Assembly (NCBI RefSeq): GCF_022829365.1 | Contig: NZ_JAKSYJ010000196.1 | Location: forward strand, 124,001-188,000 | DNA: 64,000 bases | Reading direction: 5' to 3' | DNA from: Methylobacterium sp. J-077 | GTDB lineage: Bacteria; Pseudomonadota; Alphaproteobacteria; Rhizobiales; Beijerinckiaceae | Shown: piece by piece, positions 25,763-35,893 of the stretch | How the letters are laid out: each line of letters starts with the position of its first letter | How positions within the stretch are numbered: the first letter of the stretch is position 1 | Made by a program: the position numbers and the translations under genes | Notes under the pieces: generated by a model | What the model saw: only the letters and a program-made list of their open reading frames with translations | What the model was told of the DNA's origin: nothing | Databases searched by the model: none

Positions 25763-26773
25763 ATGACCGATCCCTTGGACGATCCGGTCCTTCACGCCCT
25801 CGGGCCCTGGCTCGGCCGGTCCGGGCGCGGCGTGCTGCTCGCCGTCTCGGGCGGGCCCGATTCGAGCGCCCTGATGCACGCCGCCGCGGCGCTGGGTTCT
25901 GCCGTGCAGGTCGCCACCGTCGATCACGGCCTGCGCCCGGATTCCGGCCCGGAGGCCGAGGGCGTCGGCCGGGCGGCCCGGGCCCTCGGCCTGCCGCACG
26001 CGGTCCTGGCCTGGGCCGGCCCGAAGCCCGGCACCGGCCTGCAGGACGCGGCCCGGGCCGCCCGCTACGCGCTGCTGGCCGCCCATGCCGAGGCGATCGG
26101 CGCCGGCCTCGTGCTCACCGGCCACACCCGGGACGACCAGGCCGAGACCGTGCTGATGCGGCTTTCCGCCGGCAGCGGCCCCGCGGGGCTCGCCGGCATG
26201 CGGACCGAGCGGCCGCTGGCCCCCGGCATCGCCCTCGGGCGGCCGTTCCTGGCTCTGCCGAAGGCGATGCTGGTGGCCTGGTGCGAGGCCCGCGGCATCC
26301 GGCATGTCCACGACCCGGCCAATGCCGATCCGCGCTTCGCCCGGGCCCGCCTGCGCGCGACCTGGGCCACCCTGGAGCGCGAGGGCTTGAGCCCGGCCCG
26401 CCTCGCCCGCCTTGCCGAGCGGGCCGCCCGGGACGACGACGCCCTCCGCGTCGCGGCCGAGACCGCCTTCGCGGCCGCCCTGCTTCCGGAAAAGAGTACC
26501 GACGCTGCGGCGCTGCGCCTCGACGGCGCCGTGCTGGTGGCCCTGCCGGAGGCGATCGTCCTGCGTTGCCTCGACGCGGCCCTGACCCGGGTGGGAGCCT
26601 TGCCGCGTCGGCTGGAGCGCCTGGAATCCCTTGTGCTCGAGGCATTGCTGCCGGCCCTGCGTCGCCGGGAGCCGATCCGGCGGACCCTGGCGGGAATCTT
26701 GGTCGCCGCGGATACCGCCGGCACCGTGAGTCTCGCACCGGCGCCGCCGCGGCGACACAAGACCGCCGATTGA
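25763..26773 (+). CDS. tilS: tRNA(Ile)-lysidine synthase TilS
   Basis: 336 residues from the ATG at 25763; upstream sequence in the same frame is the repeat. The PP-loop ATP pyrophosphatase motif SGGPDSSALMHAAA lies at about 30-43, followed by VDHGLRPDSGPEAEGVG, GHTRDDQAETVLMRLSAGSG and DPANADPRFARARLR, all diagnostic of TilS. The enzyme adds lysine to C34 of the CAU-anticodon isoleucine tRNA so that it reads AUA. The substrate-recognition C-terminal domains of longer TilS proteins are short here, as in many alphaproteobacteria. The position between cpoB and ftsH is conserved in the class. Confidence 0.93.
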   Translation: MTDPLDDPVLHALGPWLGRSGRGVLLAVSGGPDSSALMHAAAALGSAVQVATVDHGLRPDSGPEAEGVGRAARALGLPHAVLAWAGPKPGTGLQDAARAARYALLAAHAEAIGAGLVLTGHTRDDQAETVLMRLSAGSGPAGLAGMRTERPLAPGIALGRPFLALPKAMLVAWCEARGIRHVHDPANADPRFARARLRATWATLEREGLSPARLARLAERAARDDDALRVAAETAFAAALLPEKSTDAAALRLDGAVLVALPEAIVLRCLDAALTRVGALPRRLERLESLVLEALLPALRRREPIRRTLAGILVAADTAGTVSLAPAPPRRHKTAD

Positions 26774-26813
26774 CGGATCGATGCTGCCCTCGCCGCAGGG
26801 GGGACCGGCTTAC

Positions 26814-26842
26814 TTGGCAAGGCAGGCCCCGCCGCCTACATT
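26814..26842 (+). promoter_or_regulatory. Putative sigma-70 promoter for ftsH
   Basis: TTGGCA (26814-26819), a 17-bp spacer and TACATT (26837-26842) lie about 80 bp before the ftsH ATG, giving ftsH a promoter separate from tilS. Confidence 0.5.
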
Positions 26843-26920
26843 GGCGAGGTGTGCACGGATGGACCGGCAGAGCCGCGCGACGTGTCCGTCTAGGGGGCCG
26901 CACGCACCAAGGATCGATCG

Positions 26921-28843
<1,923 letters not shown>

Positions 28844-28860
28844 GCTAGAGTGGAGTGATG

Positions 28861-28888
28861 AAAAGGGCGCCGCGAGGCGCCCTTTTTT
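28861..28888 (+). terminator. Intrinsic terminator of ftsH
   Basis: AAAAGGGCGCC-GCGA-GGCGCCC followed by TTTTTT, 17 bp after the ftsH stop. Confidence 0.9.
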
Positions 28889-28942
28889 GTTGGGTTTTTG
28901 GTCTTGGCCTCCTGTCGGATAGGCGCTGTGGCCGCGTGCGTA

Positions 28943-29123
28943 TCTCCCTCCCCCCCTCTGCGGGGGAGGGGGGCCCTGCGTCAGCAGGGGGCGGGAGAGG
29001 GGAACCCAGCTTCCGAATGAAGCAGAGCAGGCGTGAAGGCCGCCGCAGCCCAATCCTGCACCGTTGCTCCCCTCTCCCGACCCCCTTCGGGGGCCACCCT
29101 CCCCCGCAGAGGGGGGAGGGAGA
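28943..29123. repeat. Long inverted-repeat element, copy B
   Basis: Arms of about 27 bp: TCTCCCTCCCCCC... with CTCTGCGGGGGAGG, and CCTCCCCCGCAGAGGGGGGA then GGGAGA at the right end. Internally, GGCGGGAGAGGGGA pairs with CTCCCCTCTCCCG and CCCTGCGTCAGCAGGGGG forms its own hairpin. The unpaired centre (about 29000-29065) differs from the other copies. It lies between ftsH and the TSUP gene, a gap with no coding evidence. Confidence 0.85.
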
Positions 29124-29195
29124 CGCGCATGCGTCTGGCCGTCAGCCTCATTCAGCAGCGATGCTCACACATCGGCTTGCGAAAGCCGCCACGCG

Positions 29196-29229
29196 CCCCC
29201 TCTCCCGCACGGGAGAGGGGACCCGCGCC
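29196..29229. repeat. Short palindromic repeat (CTCTCCCGCACGGGAGAG core), copy 2
   Basis: The same hairpin and the same GGGGACCCGCGC tail as at 11062-11094. CTCACACATCGG precedes it and GGATGTGTGAATCCGATAG follows it, suggesting a larger element of about 90 bp (roughly 29163-29257) with GTGTGA / TCACAC ends. Confidence 0.75.
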
Positions 29230-29408
29230 ACATCCGAGGATGTGTGAATCCGATAGGTAGAGGGGGAGGAAGGACGCGTCCTGCTCAGACCCCCATGACA
29301 ATCCGTCCCGCCTGTCCGTGAACGTCCCTCGGAAGCTTGGCCGGAGGCTCGGCTCTCGGCGGCGAATCGGAAAGACCGGGGCCGGGATCTCTCTGAGCCA
29401 CGCGGGCG

Positions 29409-30155
29409 ATGCCGCTGTCCGTCTATCTCGTCGTCGGCCTCGGGGCCGCGGTCGCCGGGTTCGTGCAGGGGCTGTCGGGTTTCGCTTTCGGGCTCGTGGC
29501 TCTGTCGTTCTGGGCCTGGGTGATCGACCCGCAGCTCGCCGCCGTGCTGGCGGTCGCCGGATCCCTGACAGGCCAGGTCGTCGCCGCCGTCACCGTGCGA
29601 CGCGGCTTCGACCGGGCGCGCCTCGCGCCGTTCCTGCTGGGCGGCCTAGCCGGCATCCCGCTCGGGGTGATGCTGCTGCCCCATCTCAATGCCGACTGGT
29701 TCAAGCTGGTGCTCGGCACCCTGCTGGTGGTCTGGTGCCCGGCGATGCTGCTGGCCAAGGACCTGCCGCGGATCACTATGGGCGGGCGGCTGGCGGATGC
29801 CGCGGTCGGCCTGAGCGGCGGCCTCCTCGGCGGTCTCGGCGGCTTCACCGGAACGCTGCCGACCCTGTGGTGCGTCCTGCGCGGCTACGAGCGCGACGTG
29901 CAGCGCACGATCATCCAGAACTTCAACCTGACGATGCTCGCCGTCACGATGCTCGTCTATCTCGGCTCCGGCCTCGTCACCCGGAATGCTCTGCCGATGC
30001 TGGGCGTGGTGCTGCCGGCCATGCTGATCCCGGTCTTTCTCGGCACCCGGGTCTATGTGGGCTTGAGCGAGACCGCCTTCCGCCGGGTGGTGCTGGGCCT
30101 TCTGACCGTCTCAGGGATCACCCTGCTGGCGGCGGCGCTCCCGCGGGTGCTGTAA
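29409..30155 (+). CDS. TSUP (TauE/SafE) family anion transporter
   Basis: 248 residues, mostly hydrophobic, about eight TM helices. The N-terminal GFVQGLSGFAFGLVALSFWA and the second-half GLSGGLLGGLGGFTGTLPTL are the duplicated glycine-rich motif of TSUP permeases, which export sulfite, sulfoacetate or other organic anions, or import sulfur compounds. Substrate unknown. It sits between ftsH and glmM, where many relatives have folP, with repeat elements on its left; it therefore looks like an addition to a conserved cluster. Confidence 0.85.
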   Translation: MPLSVYLVVGLGAAVAGFVQGLSGFAFGLVALSFWAWVIDPQLAAVLAVAGSLTGQVVAAVTVRRGFDRARLAPFLLGGLAGIPLGVMLLPHLNADWFKLVLGTLLVVWCPAMLLAKDLPRITMGGRLADAAVGLSGGLLGGLGGFTGTLPTLWCVLRGYERDVQRTIIQNFNLTMLAVTMLVYLGSGLVTRNALPMLGVVLPAMLIPVFLGTRVYVGLSETAFRRVVLGLLTVSGITLLAAALPRVL

Positions 30156-30277
30156 GGCAACGCCCCATTTCGACCGTCTTTGTCGCGGAGCACCCGGGGT
30201 AATCCAATCTGCTAATGTCTGTCGGGCTACTCTATCGGCGCGTTGGCCGGGTGAGAGGCCCGGCACCGGAGATTCTG

Positions 30278-31621
30278 ATGGCGCGCAAGTATTTCGGAAC
30301 CGACGGCATCCGGGGCCGGGCCAACGGGGTGATCACCCCGGAACTCGCCCTCAAGGTCGGGCAGGCGGCCGGCCTCGTGTTCCAGCGCGGCGACCACCGC
30401 CACCGGGTGGTGATCGGCAAGGATACCCGCCTGTCGGGCTACATGATCGAGACCGCGCTGGTGGCGGGCTTCACCTCGGTGGGCATGGACGTGCTGCTGC
30501 TCGGGCCGGTGCCGACTCCCGCGGTGGCGATGCTGACCCGCTCGATGCGGGCCGATATCGGGGTGATGATCTCGGCCTCGCACAACGCCTTCGAGGATAA
30601 CGGCATCAAGCTGTTCGGCCCCGACGGGTTCAAGCTCAGCGACGCGATCGAGGGCGAGATCGAGGAGCTGATCGACGCCGAGCTGCACACGCGGCTGGCG
30701 GGCTCCGCCGATCTCGGCCGGGCCAAGCGGATCGAGAGCGTGCATGCCCGCTACATCGAGTTCGCCAAGCGCACCCTGCCCCGGCACGTGACGCTCGACG
30801 GCCTGCGCGTGGTGGTCGACTGCGCCAACGGTGCGGCCTACCGGGTCGCCCCCGAGACCCTGTGGGAGCTCGGCGCCGAGGTGATCGCCATCGGCACCGA
30901 GCCGGACGGGTTCAACATCAACCGCGACGTCGGCTCCACCGCGCCGGCCGCCCTGGTCGCCAAGGTGCGCGAGCGCCGGGCCGATATCGGCATCGCGCTG
31001 GACGGCGACGCCGACCGGGTGCTGATCGTCGACGAGAAGGGCCACGTGGTCGACGGCGACCAGCTGATGGCCGTGGTCGCACGCTCCTGGCAGGAGGACG
31101 AGCGGCTCACCCAGCCGGGGCTGGTGGCCACGATCATGTCCAATCTCGGCCTGGAGCGCTTCCTCGGCGGGCTGGGCCTGACGCTGGCCCGCACCGCGGT
31201 GGGCGACCGCTACGTGCTCGAGCACATGCGCGAGCACGGCTACAATCTTGGCGGCGAGCAATCCGGCCACATCATCATGTCGGACTACACCACCACGGGC
31301 GACGGCTTGGTGGCGGCCCTGCAGCTCCTCAGCGTGGTGCAGCGCCAGGGCCGGCCGGTGAGCGAGGTCTGCCACTGCTTCGACCCGCTGCCGCAGATCC
31401 TCAAGAACGTCCGCTACCGGACCGGCCAGCCGCTCAGCCAGGACAGCGTGGTCAGCGCCATCGCCCAGGCCCGCCAGCGCTTGGGGAACGGCGGCCGCCT
31501 GGTGATCCGCCCCTCCGGCACCGAGCCGGTGATCCGCGTGATGGCCGAGGGCGACGACCGCGGCCTGGTCAACGAGGTGGTCGACGAGGTGGTTGACGCT
31601 GTCACCAAGGCCGCAGCCTAG
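30278..31621 (+). CDS. glmM: Phosphoglucosamine mutase GlmM
   Basis: 447 residues from the ATG at 30278 ([17 protein letters not shown] is the standard start). The phosphoserine loop is ISASHN with the catalytic Ser near residue 101; the metal loop is DGDADR; the sugar-binding loop is GEQSGH; the C-terminal phosphate-binding loop is [12 protein letters not shown]. GlmM converts glucosamine-6-phosphate to glucosamine-1-phosphate for UDP-GlcNAc, feeding peptidoglycan and lipid A. Its placement after ftsH is conserved. A composite repeat follows the stop. Confidence 0.96.
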   Translation: MARKYFGTDGIRGRANGVITPELALKVGQAAGLVFQRGDHRHRVVIGKDTRLSGYMIETALVAGFTSVGMDVLLLGPVPTPAVAMLTRSMRADIGVMISASHNAFEDNGIKLFGPDGFKLSDAIEGEIEELIDAELHTRLAGSADLGRAKRIESVHARYIEFAKRTLPRHVTLDGLRVVVDCANGAAYRVAPETLWELGAEVIAIGTEPDGFNINRDVGSTAPAALVAKVRERRADIGIALDGDADRVLIVDEKGHVVDGDQLMAVVARSWQEDERLTQPGLVATIMSNLGLERFLGGLGLTLARTAVGDRYVLEHMREHGYNLGGEQSGHIIMSDYTTTGDGLVAALQLLSVVQRQGRPVSEVCHCFDPLPQILKNVRYRTGQPLSQDSVVSAIAQARQRLGNGGRLVIRPSGTEPVIRVMAEGDDRGLVNEVVDEVVDAVTKAAA

Positions 31622-31627
31622 GGCCTG

Positions 31628-31730
31628 GGATCCCAAAGGACTCAGCCCTTTGGCGGGGTATCGGGGCGGAGCCCCGATGAAGCAGGGCTCTGCCCTGCAC
31701 CCGCACAAGGTCCCAGTCCTTGTGAAACCG
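31628..31730. repeat. Composite palindromic repeat, copy 2
   Basis: GATCCCAAAGGACTCAGCCC, then GGCGGGGTATCGGGGCGGAG, CAGGGCTCTGCCCTGCACCC and ACAAGGTCCCAGTCCTTGTG. The last palindrome differs from copy 1 (AAAAGGTC / GACCTTTT there, ACAAGG / CCTTGT here) by changes on both arms, so pairing is preserved. It lies between glmM and the convergent MmcQ gene and could terminate both. Confidence 0.8.
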
Positions 31731-31742
31731 GGACTTTCGCGA

Positions 31743-32075
31743 TCAGGCGTAGGCGGCCCGCAGCACCGCCGGCGCGGTTGTCCGCCAGGCGGCCAACAAC
31801 GCGGTGCGTAAAGGCTCCTCCTCGCAGAGATCGAGGTCGAGATTGGTCCAGCCGCGCCGGCCCCAGGCGCCGTCCAGCGGCGTGAACAGGTCCGGCTCGG
31901 CCTCGCACAGTTCGGCCTGATCGGCCGGGGCCAGGCGCAGCACCACCCGGGCCTCCTCGACCCACAGGGTCGCAAACACCCGGCCGCCGACGCGGAAATC
32001 CGGGTTGCCGCGATGGGCGCCCGCCACCGTCTCCGGCAGCATCAGCGCCAGGATGCGCACGTCCTCGGGCAGCAC
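31743..32075 (-). CDS. MmcQ/YjbR family protein
   Basis: 110 residues. The layout LALMLPETVAGAHRGNPDFRVGGRVFATLW, with the conserved His and the F-x-V-x-G-R/K-x-F-A strand, and the C-terminal GWTNLDLDLCEEEPLRTALLAAW identify the MmcQ/YjbR fold, a CyaY-like alpha/beta domain sometimes called DNA-binding. The role is unknown. It is convergent with glmM; upstream lies the promoter region of the divergent beta-barrel gene. Confidence 0.85.
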   Translation of the reverse strand: MLPEDVRILALMLPETVAGAHRGNPDFRVGGRVFATLWVEEARVVLRLAPADQAELCEAEPDLFTPLDGAWGRRGWTNLDLDLCEEEPLRTALLAAWRTTAPAVLRAAYA

Positions 32076-32194
32076 CGCTCAGCCCGGTCCACGGGCGGAT
32101 GTGTTCGTGATCGTACCGGGCAGTGCGGCCAAGACTAGCAAATCCTTTGCTGAGCTGCGGTTTTCCAGGCTGTAGCAGCCCGCAAGGCTAACAT

Positions 32195-32204
32195 TTAACG
32201 TTAA
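32195..32204. promoter_or_regulatory. TTAACGTTAA dyad upstream of the beta-barrel gene
   Basis: A perfect 10-bp palindrome in an AT-rich stretch (32190-32217) about 90 bp before the ATG at 32296, in the 220-bp divergent region. Likely part of the promoter or an operator. Confidence 0.3.
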
Positions 32205-32295
32205 GCCGGATTTAAGAGGTTCGATCCATCCTTCACCCCGTCATCCGAGCCGGCTTGCCAAGCTTCCGGCACATGAGTCCAGTGAAGGAATCCCT

Positions 32296-33288
32296 ATGGC
32301 CCGCTCCAAGCTGAACGCTTTGGTGCGCAGCCTGACGCTCGCGGCGAGCGTCGGCGCGCCCTGCCTGGCCGCTGCCGCGGACCTGCTGCCCCCGCCCCCG
32401 CCGCCGCCCCCCCCGCCCCCGATCGAGGTCGGCGGCGGCTGGTACCTGCGCGGCGACGTCGGCGCCAGCGTCTACACGCGGCCCAAATACACCGAGGCCT
32501 ACGATTACACCGGCTACCCGGATGCCAACCGGTCGTTCGGCAACGAGGTCGGCGGCGGCGGGTTCGCGGGCGTCGGCGTCGGCTACCAGTTCACCCCGTT
32601 CCTGCGCGGCGACGTGACCGGCGAGTACCGCTACTCCACCGGCCTGCGCGGCAGCGAGTATTACAAGGGCCCCGATTTCGACAACGGCCTCGGCTCCTAC
32701 GGGGTCAACAAGTCGACCGGCAACCTCGATTCCGCGGTGGTGCTGGCCAACGCGTATTTCGACCTCGGCACCTGGTACGGCATCACGCCGTTCATCGGCG
32801 GCGGCGTCGGCTACGCCTTCAACCACGTCTCGGGCTACTCGACCAACCAGCAGTTCACCAGCCCGAGCTACGCCTACGATTACGGCCACCCGATCTACGA
32901 CTGCAGCTGCGGCGCTCCCTCCTACAACTACGCGCCGGTCTACGACAGCAACGGCAACCCGGTGTACAACACCAACAGCGGCAGCAAGTTCTACAAGAGC
33001 AAGACCAGCGGCAGCTTCGCCTGGGCGCTGCATGCCGGTCTCGCCTACGACGTGACCGACGCCCTGAAGATCGAACTGGCCTACCGCTACCTCAACCTCG
33101 GCAAGGCCGAGACCGGCCCGGGCTTCGTGCCGTGCTGCACCGGCAGCCTGCAGGCGATCAAGGTGAAGGACATCGAGGCGCACGACGTGAAGATCGGCCT
33201 GCGCTACTACCTCGGCGGCCTGGTCGCGGCGCCGCTGCCGCCGCTGATGCCGGAGCCGATCCCCGGCCCGCTGGTCCGCAAGTACTGA
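32296..33288 (+). CDS. Outer-membrane beta-barrel protein (Omp25/31-like porin family)
   Basis: 330 residues. A Sec signal peptide ends ...CLAAAA, then a short run of ten consecutive prolines (about 35-46) precedes the barrel: WYLRGDVGASVYT, GVGVGYQFTPFLRGDVTGEY, TWYGITPFIGGGVGYAF, WALHAGLAYDVTDALKIELA and KIGLRYYLGG are amphipathic strands with aromatic girdles. Such proteins in Hyphomicrobiales are small surface barrels of the Omp25/Omp31 type. The polyproline segment may span the peptidoglycan or be a linker. The gene has its own promoter region and terminator. Confidence 0.88.
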   Translation: MARSKLNALVRSLTLAASVGAPCLAAAADLLPPPPPPPPPPPIEVGGGWYLRGDVGASVYTRPKYTEAYDYTGYPDANRSFGNEVGGGGFAGVGVGYQFTPFLRGDVTGEYRYSTGLRGSEYYKGPDFDNGLGSYGVNKSTGNLDSAVVLANAYFDLGTWYGITPFIGGGVGYAFNHVSGYSTNQQFTSPSYAYDYGHPIYDCSCGAPSYNYAPVYDSNGNPVYNTNSGSKFYKSKTSGSFAWALHAGLAYDVTDALKIELAYRYLNLGKAETGPGFVPCCTGSLQAIKVKDIEAHDVKIGLRYYLGGLVAAPLPPLMPEPIPGPLVRKY

Positions 33289-33315
33289 TTTTTTCTCCGA
33301 CCCTCTGACGGCCGA

Positions 33316-33346
33316 CGGCGCGGATGCTCTCCGCGCCGTTTTTTTT
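33316..33346 (+). terminator. Intrinsic terminator after the first beta-barrel gene
   Basis: CGGCGCGGA-TGCTC-TCCGCGCCG followed by eight T. Confidence 0.92.
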
Positions 33347-33542
33347 CGTCTCGCGCCTGGGTTCATCGCGGGACGAGAAGAATCGGAGATCGGAATTGCC
33401 CGAGCGGATAGTTCAAACCAAGTGGTGTTGATCGAATCGGGATAGTCGGAGGAGTCCAAAATAACGGACGCTTAAGGTTACCCATCTATCACTGCATCGA
33501 GGCCCGAGCCGCCGTCCGTCTCGCAGTCCCAGGACGATCCCG

Positions 33543-34439
33543 ATGCGTACCGTCACCTTGCCGCTGCTGGCGATCCTCGGCCTCTGCGGCGCCAGCACCG
33601 CCCGGGCCGCCGACCTGGATTACGATTACCTGCGCGGCGCCGATTACGACCCGGTCCCGGCCCCGGTGGTCGACTGGAGCGGCGTGTATGTCGGCGGCCA
33701 TGGCGGGTATACGTCGGCGGCGCTCGGCACGAAGGGCGCGCTGCAGCCGCTGATCTATCGCGACTCCCACGACACGACGGGGGAGTCGGATTTTCAGGCC
33801 TCGACCCTTCTCAATCCTCCGTCGAAGCGGGTCGGTGACACAAGCTTCGGCGCTTTCGTCGGCTACAATGTCCAGTTCGACGACTTCGTCTTCGGCATCG
33901 AGGCAGATTACACGAATTTCGGCAAGATGGGCGCGTCGAGCGACGGACTCGGCCGCAGCAAGACATCCTCGAACATTCTCGAATCGGTCGACATGGCCGG
34001 ATACACGGCCACGCGCGTCAACGATTACGGCACGCTGCGGGCCCGGGCCGGCTACGCCCTCGGCAACTTCCTGCCCTTCGTCACCGGTGGTGTGGCCATC
34101 GGCCGGGCGCGTATCGCCGATGCGACAATGTACCGGAACTATGGCTTCGACGTCACCGCATACAACGCCAACCTCGCCGGGACGCCGACATACGTGTCCA
34201 ATTTCGGCTATACGAGCTTCAACCCGAACGCGCCCTACAACGGCACGCCGTTCACATCAATCCAGACGCAGTCGAAGACCAAGGTGGTCGCCGGTGCAAC
34301 GGTTGGCGCCGGTCTCGAATATGCGATCACGCCGAACATCCTGCTGCGCGCCGAATATCAGTACGTGCTGTTCAGCCAGTTCGACGGGCACAAGGTCAAC
34401 CTGAACACGGTCCGGGCCGGCGCCGCGGTCAAGTTCTGA
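33543..34439 (+). CDS. Outer-membrane beta-barrel protein (Omp25/31-like)
   Basis: 298 residues. A signal peptide ends STARAAD, followed by DWSGVYVGGHGGYTSAALG, the typical first strands of Omp25/31-type barrels. GAFVGYNVQFDDFVFGIEADY, YGTLRARAGYALGNFLPFVTGGVAIG, and the end AEYQYVLFSQF...NTVRAGAAVKF with a terminal Phe, the usual C-terminal signature for barrel insertion, confirm the family. It follows the first barrel gene after 254 bp and a terminator, so it is a separate unit; the two are only distantly similar. GC content is somewhat lower in the middle part. Confidence 0.88.
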   Translation: MRTVTLPLLAILGLCGASTARAADLDYDYLRGADYDPVPAPVVDWSGVYVGGHGGYTSAALGTKGALQPLIYRDSHDTTGESDFQASTLLNPPSKRVGDTSFGAFVGYNVQFDDFVFGIEADYTNFGKMGASSDGLGRSKTSSNILESVDMAGYTATRVNDYGTLRARAGYALGNFLPFVTGGVAIGRARIADATMYRNYGFDVTAYNANLAGTPTYVSNFGYTSFNPNAPYNGTPFTSIQTQSKTKVVAGATVGAGLEYAITPNILLRAEYQYVLFSQFDGHKVNLNTVRAGAAVKF

Positions 34440-34711
34440 TGCGGCGCGTCGCCGGGAGGCTTGCAATGCTCGACCTGAGGGGATTGCGACCGCTCACGCT
34501 CGGCCTCCTCGCCGGGCTCGCCCTCGTCCCCGCCCCGGCCTCCGCCTGGCCCGAGGATCGCGGCTTTGCTCCGCCCCGCCTCCGGCGCGCCGTCCGCGCG
34601 CGGCCCGAAGCGTCGGCCGTGCCGCCGCCCGTGATCGTCCAAGGCTACCTGCCGCGCAACCACAACGTCCCGATGTACAACGAGCCGCCCCGCCGCGGGC
34701 CGGCTTGGTGA
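34439..34711 (+). CDS. Small secreted hypothetical protein
   Basis: 90 residues. The ATG overlaps the TGA of the beta-barrel gene (TGATG), suggesting translational coupling. A hydrophobic segment LTLGLLAGLALVPAPASAW looks like a Sec signal peptide with cleavage after A-S-A. The mature part is short, basic and Pro-rich (RLRRAVRARPE, VIVQGYLPRNHNVPMYNEPP). No known family; a periplasmic partner of the barrel is a guess from coupling only. Confidence 0.6.
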   Translation: MRRVAGRLAMLDLRGLRPLTLGLLAGLALVPAPASAWPEDRGFAPPRLRRAVRARPEASAVPPPVIVQGYLPRNHNVPMYNEPPRRGPAW

Positions 34712-34718
34712 TCCCGCC

Positions 34719-35267
34719 TCAGCTCTCCAGCTCGCTGTCCCAGTACAGGTAGTCGAGCCAGGTGTGGTGGTACTGGCGGTGGTCGAACTCGGGCTGGCGG
34801 TGGTGCAGCTCGTAGCGTGTCGGCCGGCGCGGCTCGGTGGCGAGCGGCATGTCGGCCTCCTGCGGGGTGCGGTTGGCCTTGCGCAGGTTGCAGGGCGAGC
34901 AGGCCGCCACGACGTTCTCCCAGCTCGACAGGCCGCCCCGGGAGCGCGGCACCACGTGGTCGAAGGTCAGGCCGCCCGAGGGCAGTCGCAGCCCGCAATA
35001 CTGGCAGCTGAACCCGTCGCGCAGGTAGATGTTGTAGCGGGTGAACGCCGGGCTGCGGGCGAGGGTGACGTAGTTCTTCAGCGCCACCACGCTCGGCACC
35101 CGCAGCGCCCGCGAGGGCGAGCGTGCCTCGACATCGTAGCTCGCCACCAGGGTGACGCGATCGAGGAACAGGGCCGTGAAGGCGTCCTTCCAGGACCAGA
35201 GCGAGAGCGGATTGTAGGAGAGCGGCCGATAATCCGCGTTCAGGACGAGGGTTTGGAGATCCATCAT
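34719..35267 (-). CDS. HNH endonuclease
   Basis: 182 residues from the ATG at 35267 (35264 is an alternative). It begins MMDLQTLVLNADYRPLSYNP, the common N-terminus of this HNH group. The nuclease motif is CQYCG, LTFDHVVPRSRGG and NVVAACSPCNLRKANRTP: four zinc-binding cysteines around the H-x-N-type catalytic ββα-metal site. Such chromosomal HNH proteins are widespread and their role is unclear; there is no methylase or phage gene beside it. The reading frame continues upstream to 35501 but that part is improbable protein. Confidence 0.88.
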   Translation of the reverse strand: MMDLQTLVLNADYRPLSYNPLSLWSWKDAFTALFLDRVTLVASYDVEARSPSRALRVPSVVALKNYVTLARSPAFTRYNIYLRDGFSCQYCGLRLPSGGLTFDHVVPRSRGGLSSWENVVAACSPCNLRKANRTPQEADMPLATEPRRPTRYELHHRQPEFDHRQYHHTWLDYLYWDSELES

Positions 35268-35893
35268 CGGCGCGACTCTTCGGACTATCTCTGACGCGGG
35301 TAACGCGCGGGAACGCGCCGGCGCCCCACCGACCCGTCCGACGCGGCCATGGGCCGGCGCAGGAGGGGCCGGCGGACGGGGCGTCGGCTCGGCGGGAGAG
35401 GCGGAAGGAGCAACAGGGCGGCGGGCCGGCGCGCGAAGGCGCCAGTCGGTGCGGTAGCAACCGGAACGCGGCCGGGCCGGACCGGCATCAGAGCCGGCCA
35501 AACCCTTTCGCGTGACGACGAAAAGGCCCTGTCCATACGGTGTTCATCTAATCCCACCGTGACACCCTTGTGAAGCTTTTCCCGCAGGGTCCCGGGGACG
35601 CACCCACAGCGGTGCCCACAGAGGCGCCTTGGGCGCGCCGACCGGGCGAGGGTGGGCAGGGGCATGGTTTGGCCCTATTGGTCGCCCACAGCGCCCGGCA
35701 TCGAGAGTCGGACCCGATCGCCCCGCCATCGGGCTCGCCCCTCAGAGTTCGATCCAACGCGCTCGCCGATGCCGAACCGGTGTTCACCCCCGGCGGCGAG
35801 CGCTCGAGACGGCCCGCGCGGTTCCCGATGGCCGCCGGTCCGCCGATGCCGGGCTTCGACCGCGCGCCCGGCGCGCCCGACGAGAGGAAGCCT
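35268..35893. other. 626-bp divergent region between HNH and MscS genes
   Basis: No coding evidence: the open frames across it have compositions unlike proteins. It contains one dispersed repeat (35771-35809) near its right end and several GC-rich short repeats. The AT-richer patch at 35515-35580 is the best place for a promoter. Nothing else is recognised. Confidence 0.4.
35771..35809. repeat. Dispersed repeat with CCGAACCGGTG core, copy 2
   Basis: GCCGAACCGGTGTTCACCCC followed by CGGCGGCGAGCGCTCGAGA matches the reverse complement of 23117-23152 with a few differences. It lies about 85 bp before the MscS start. Confidence 0.55.
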
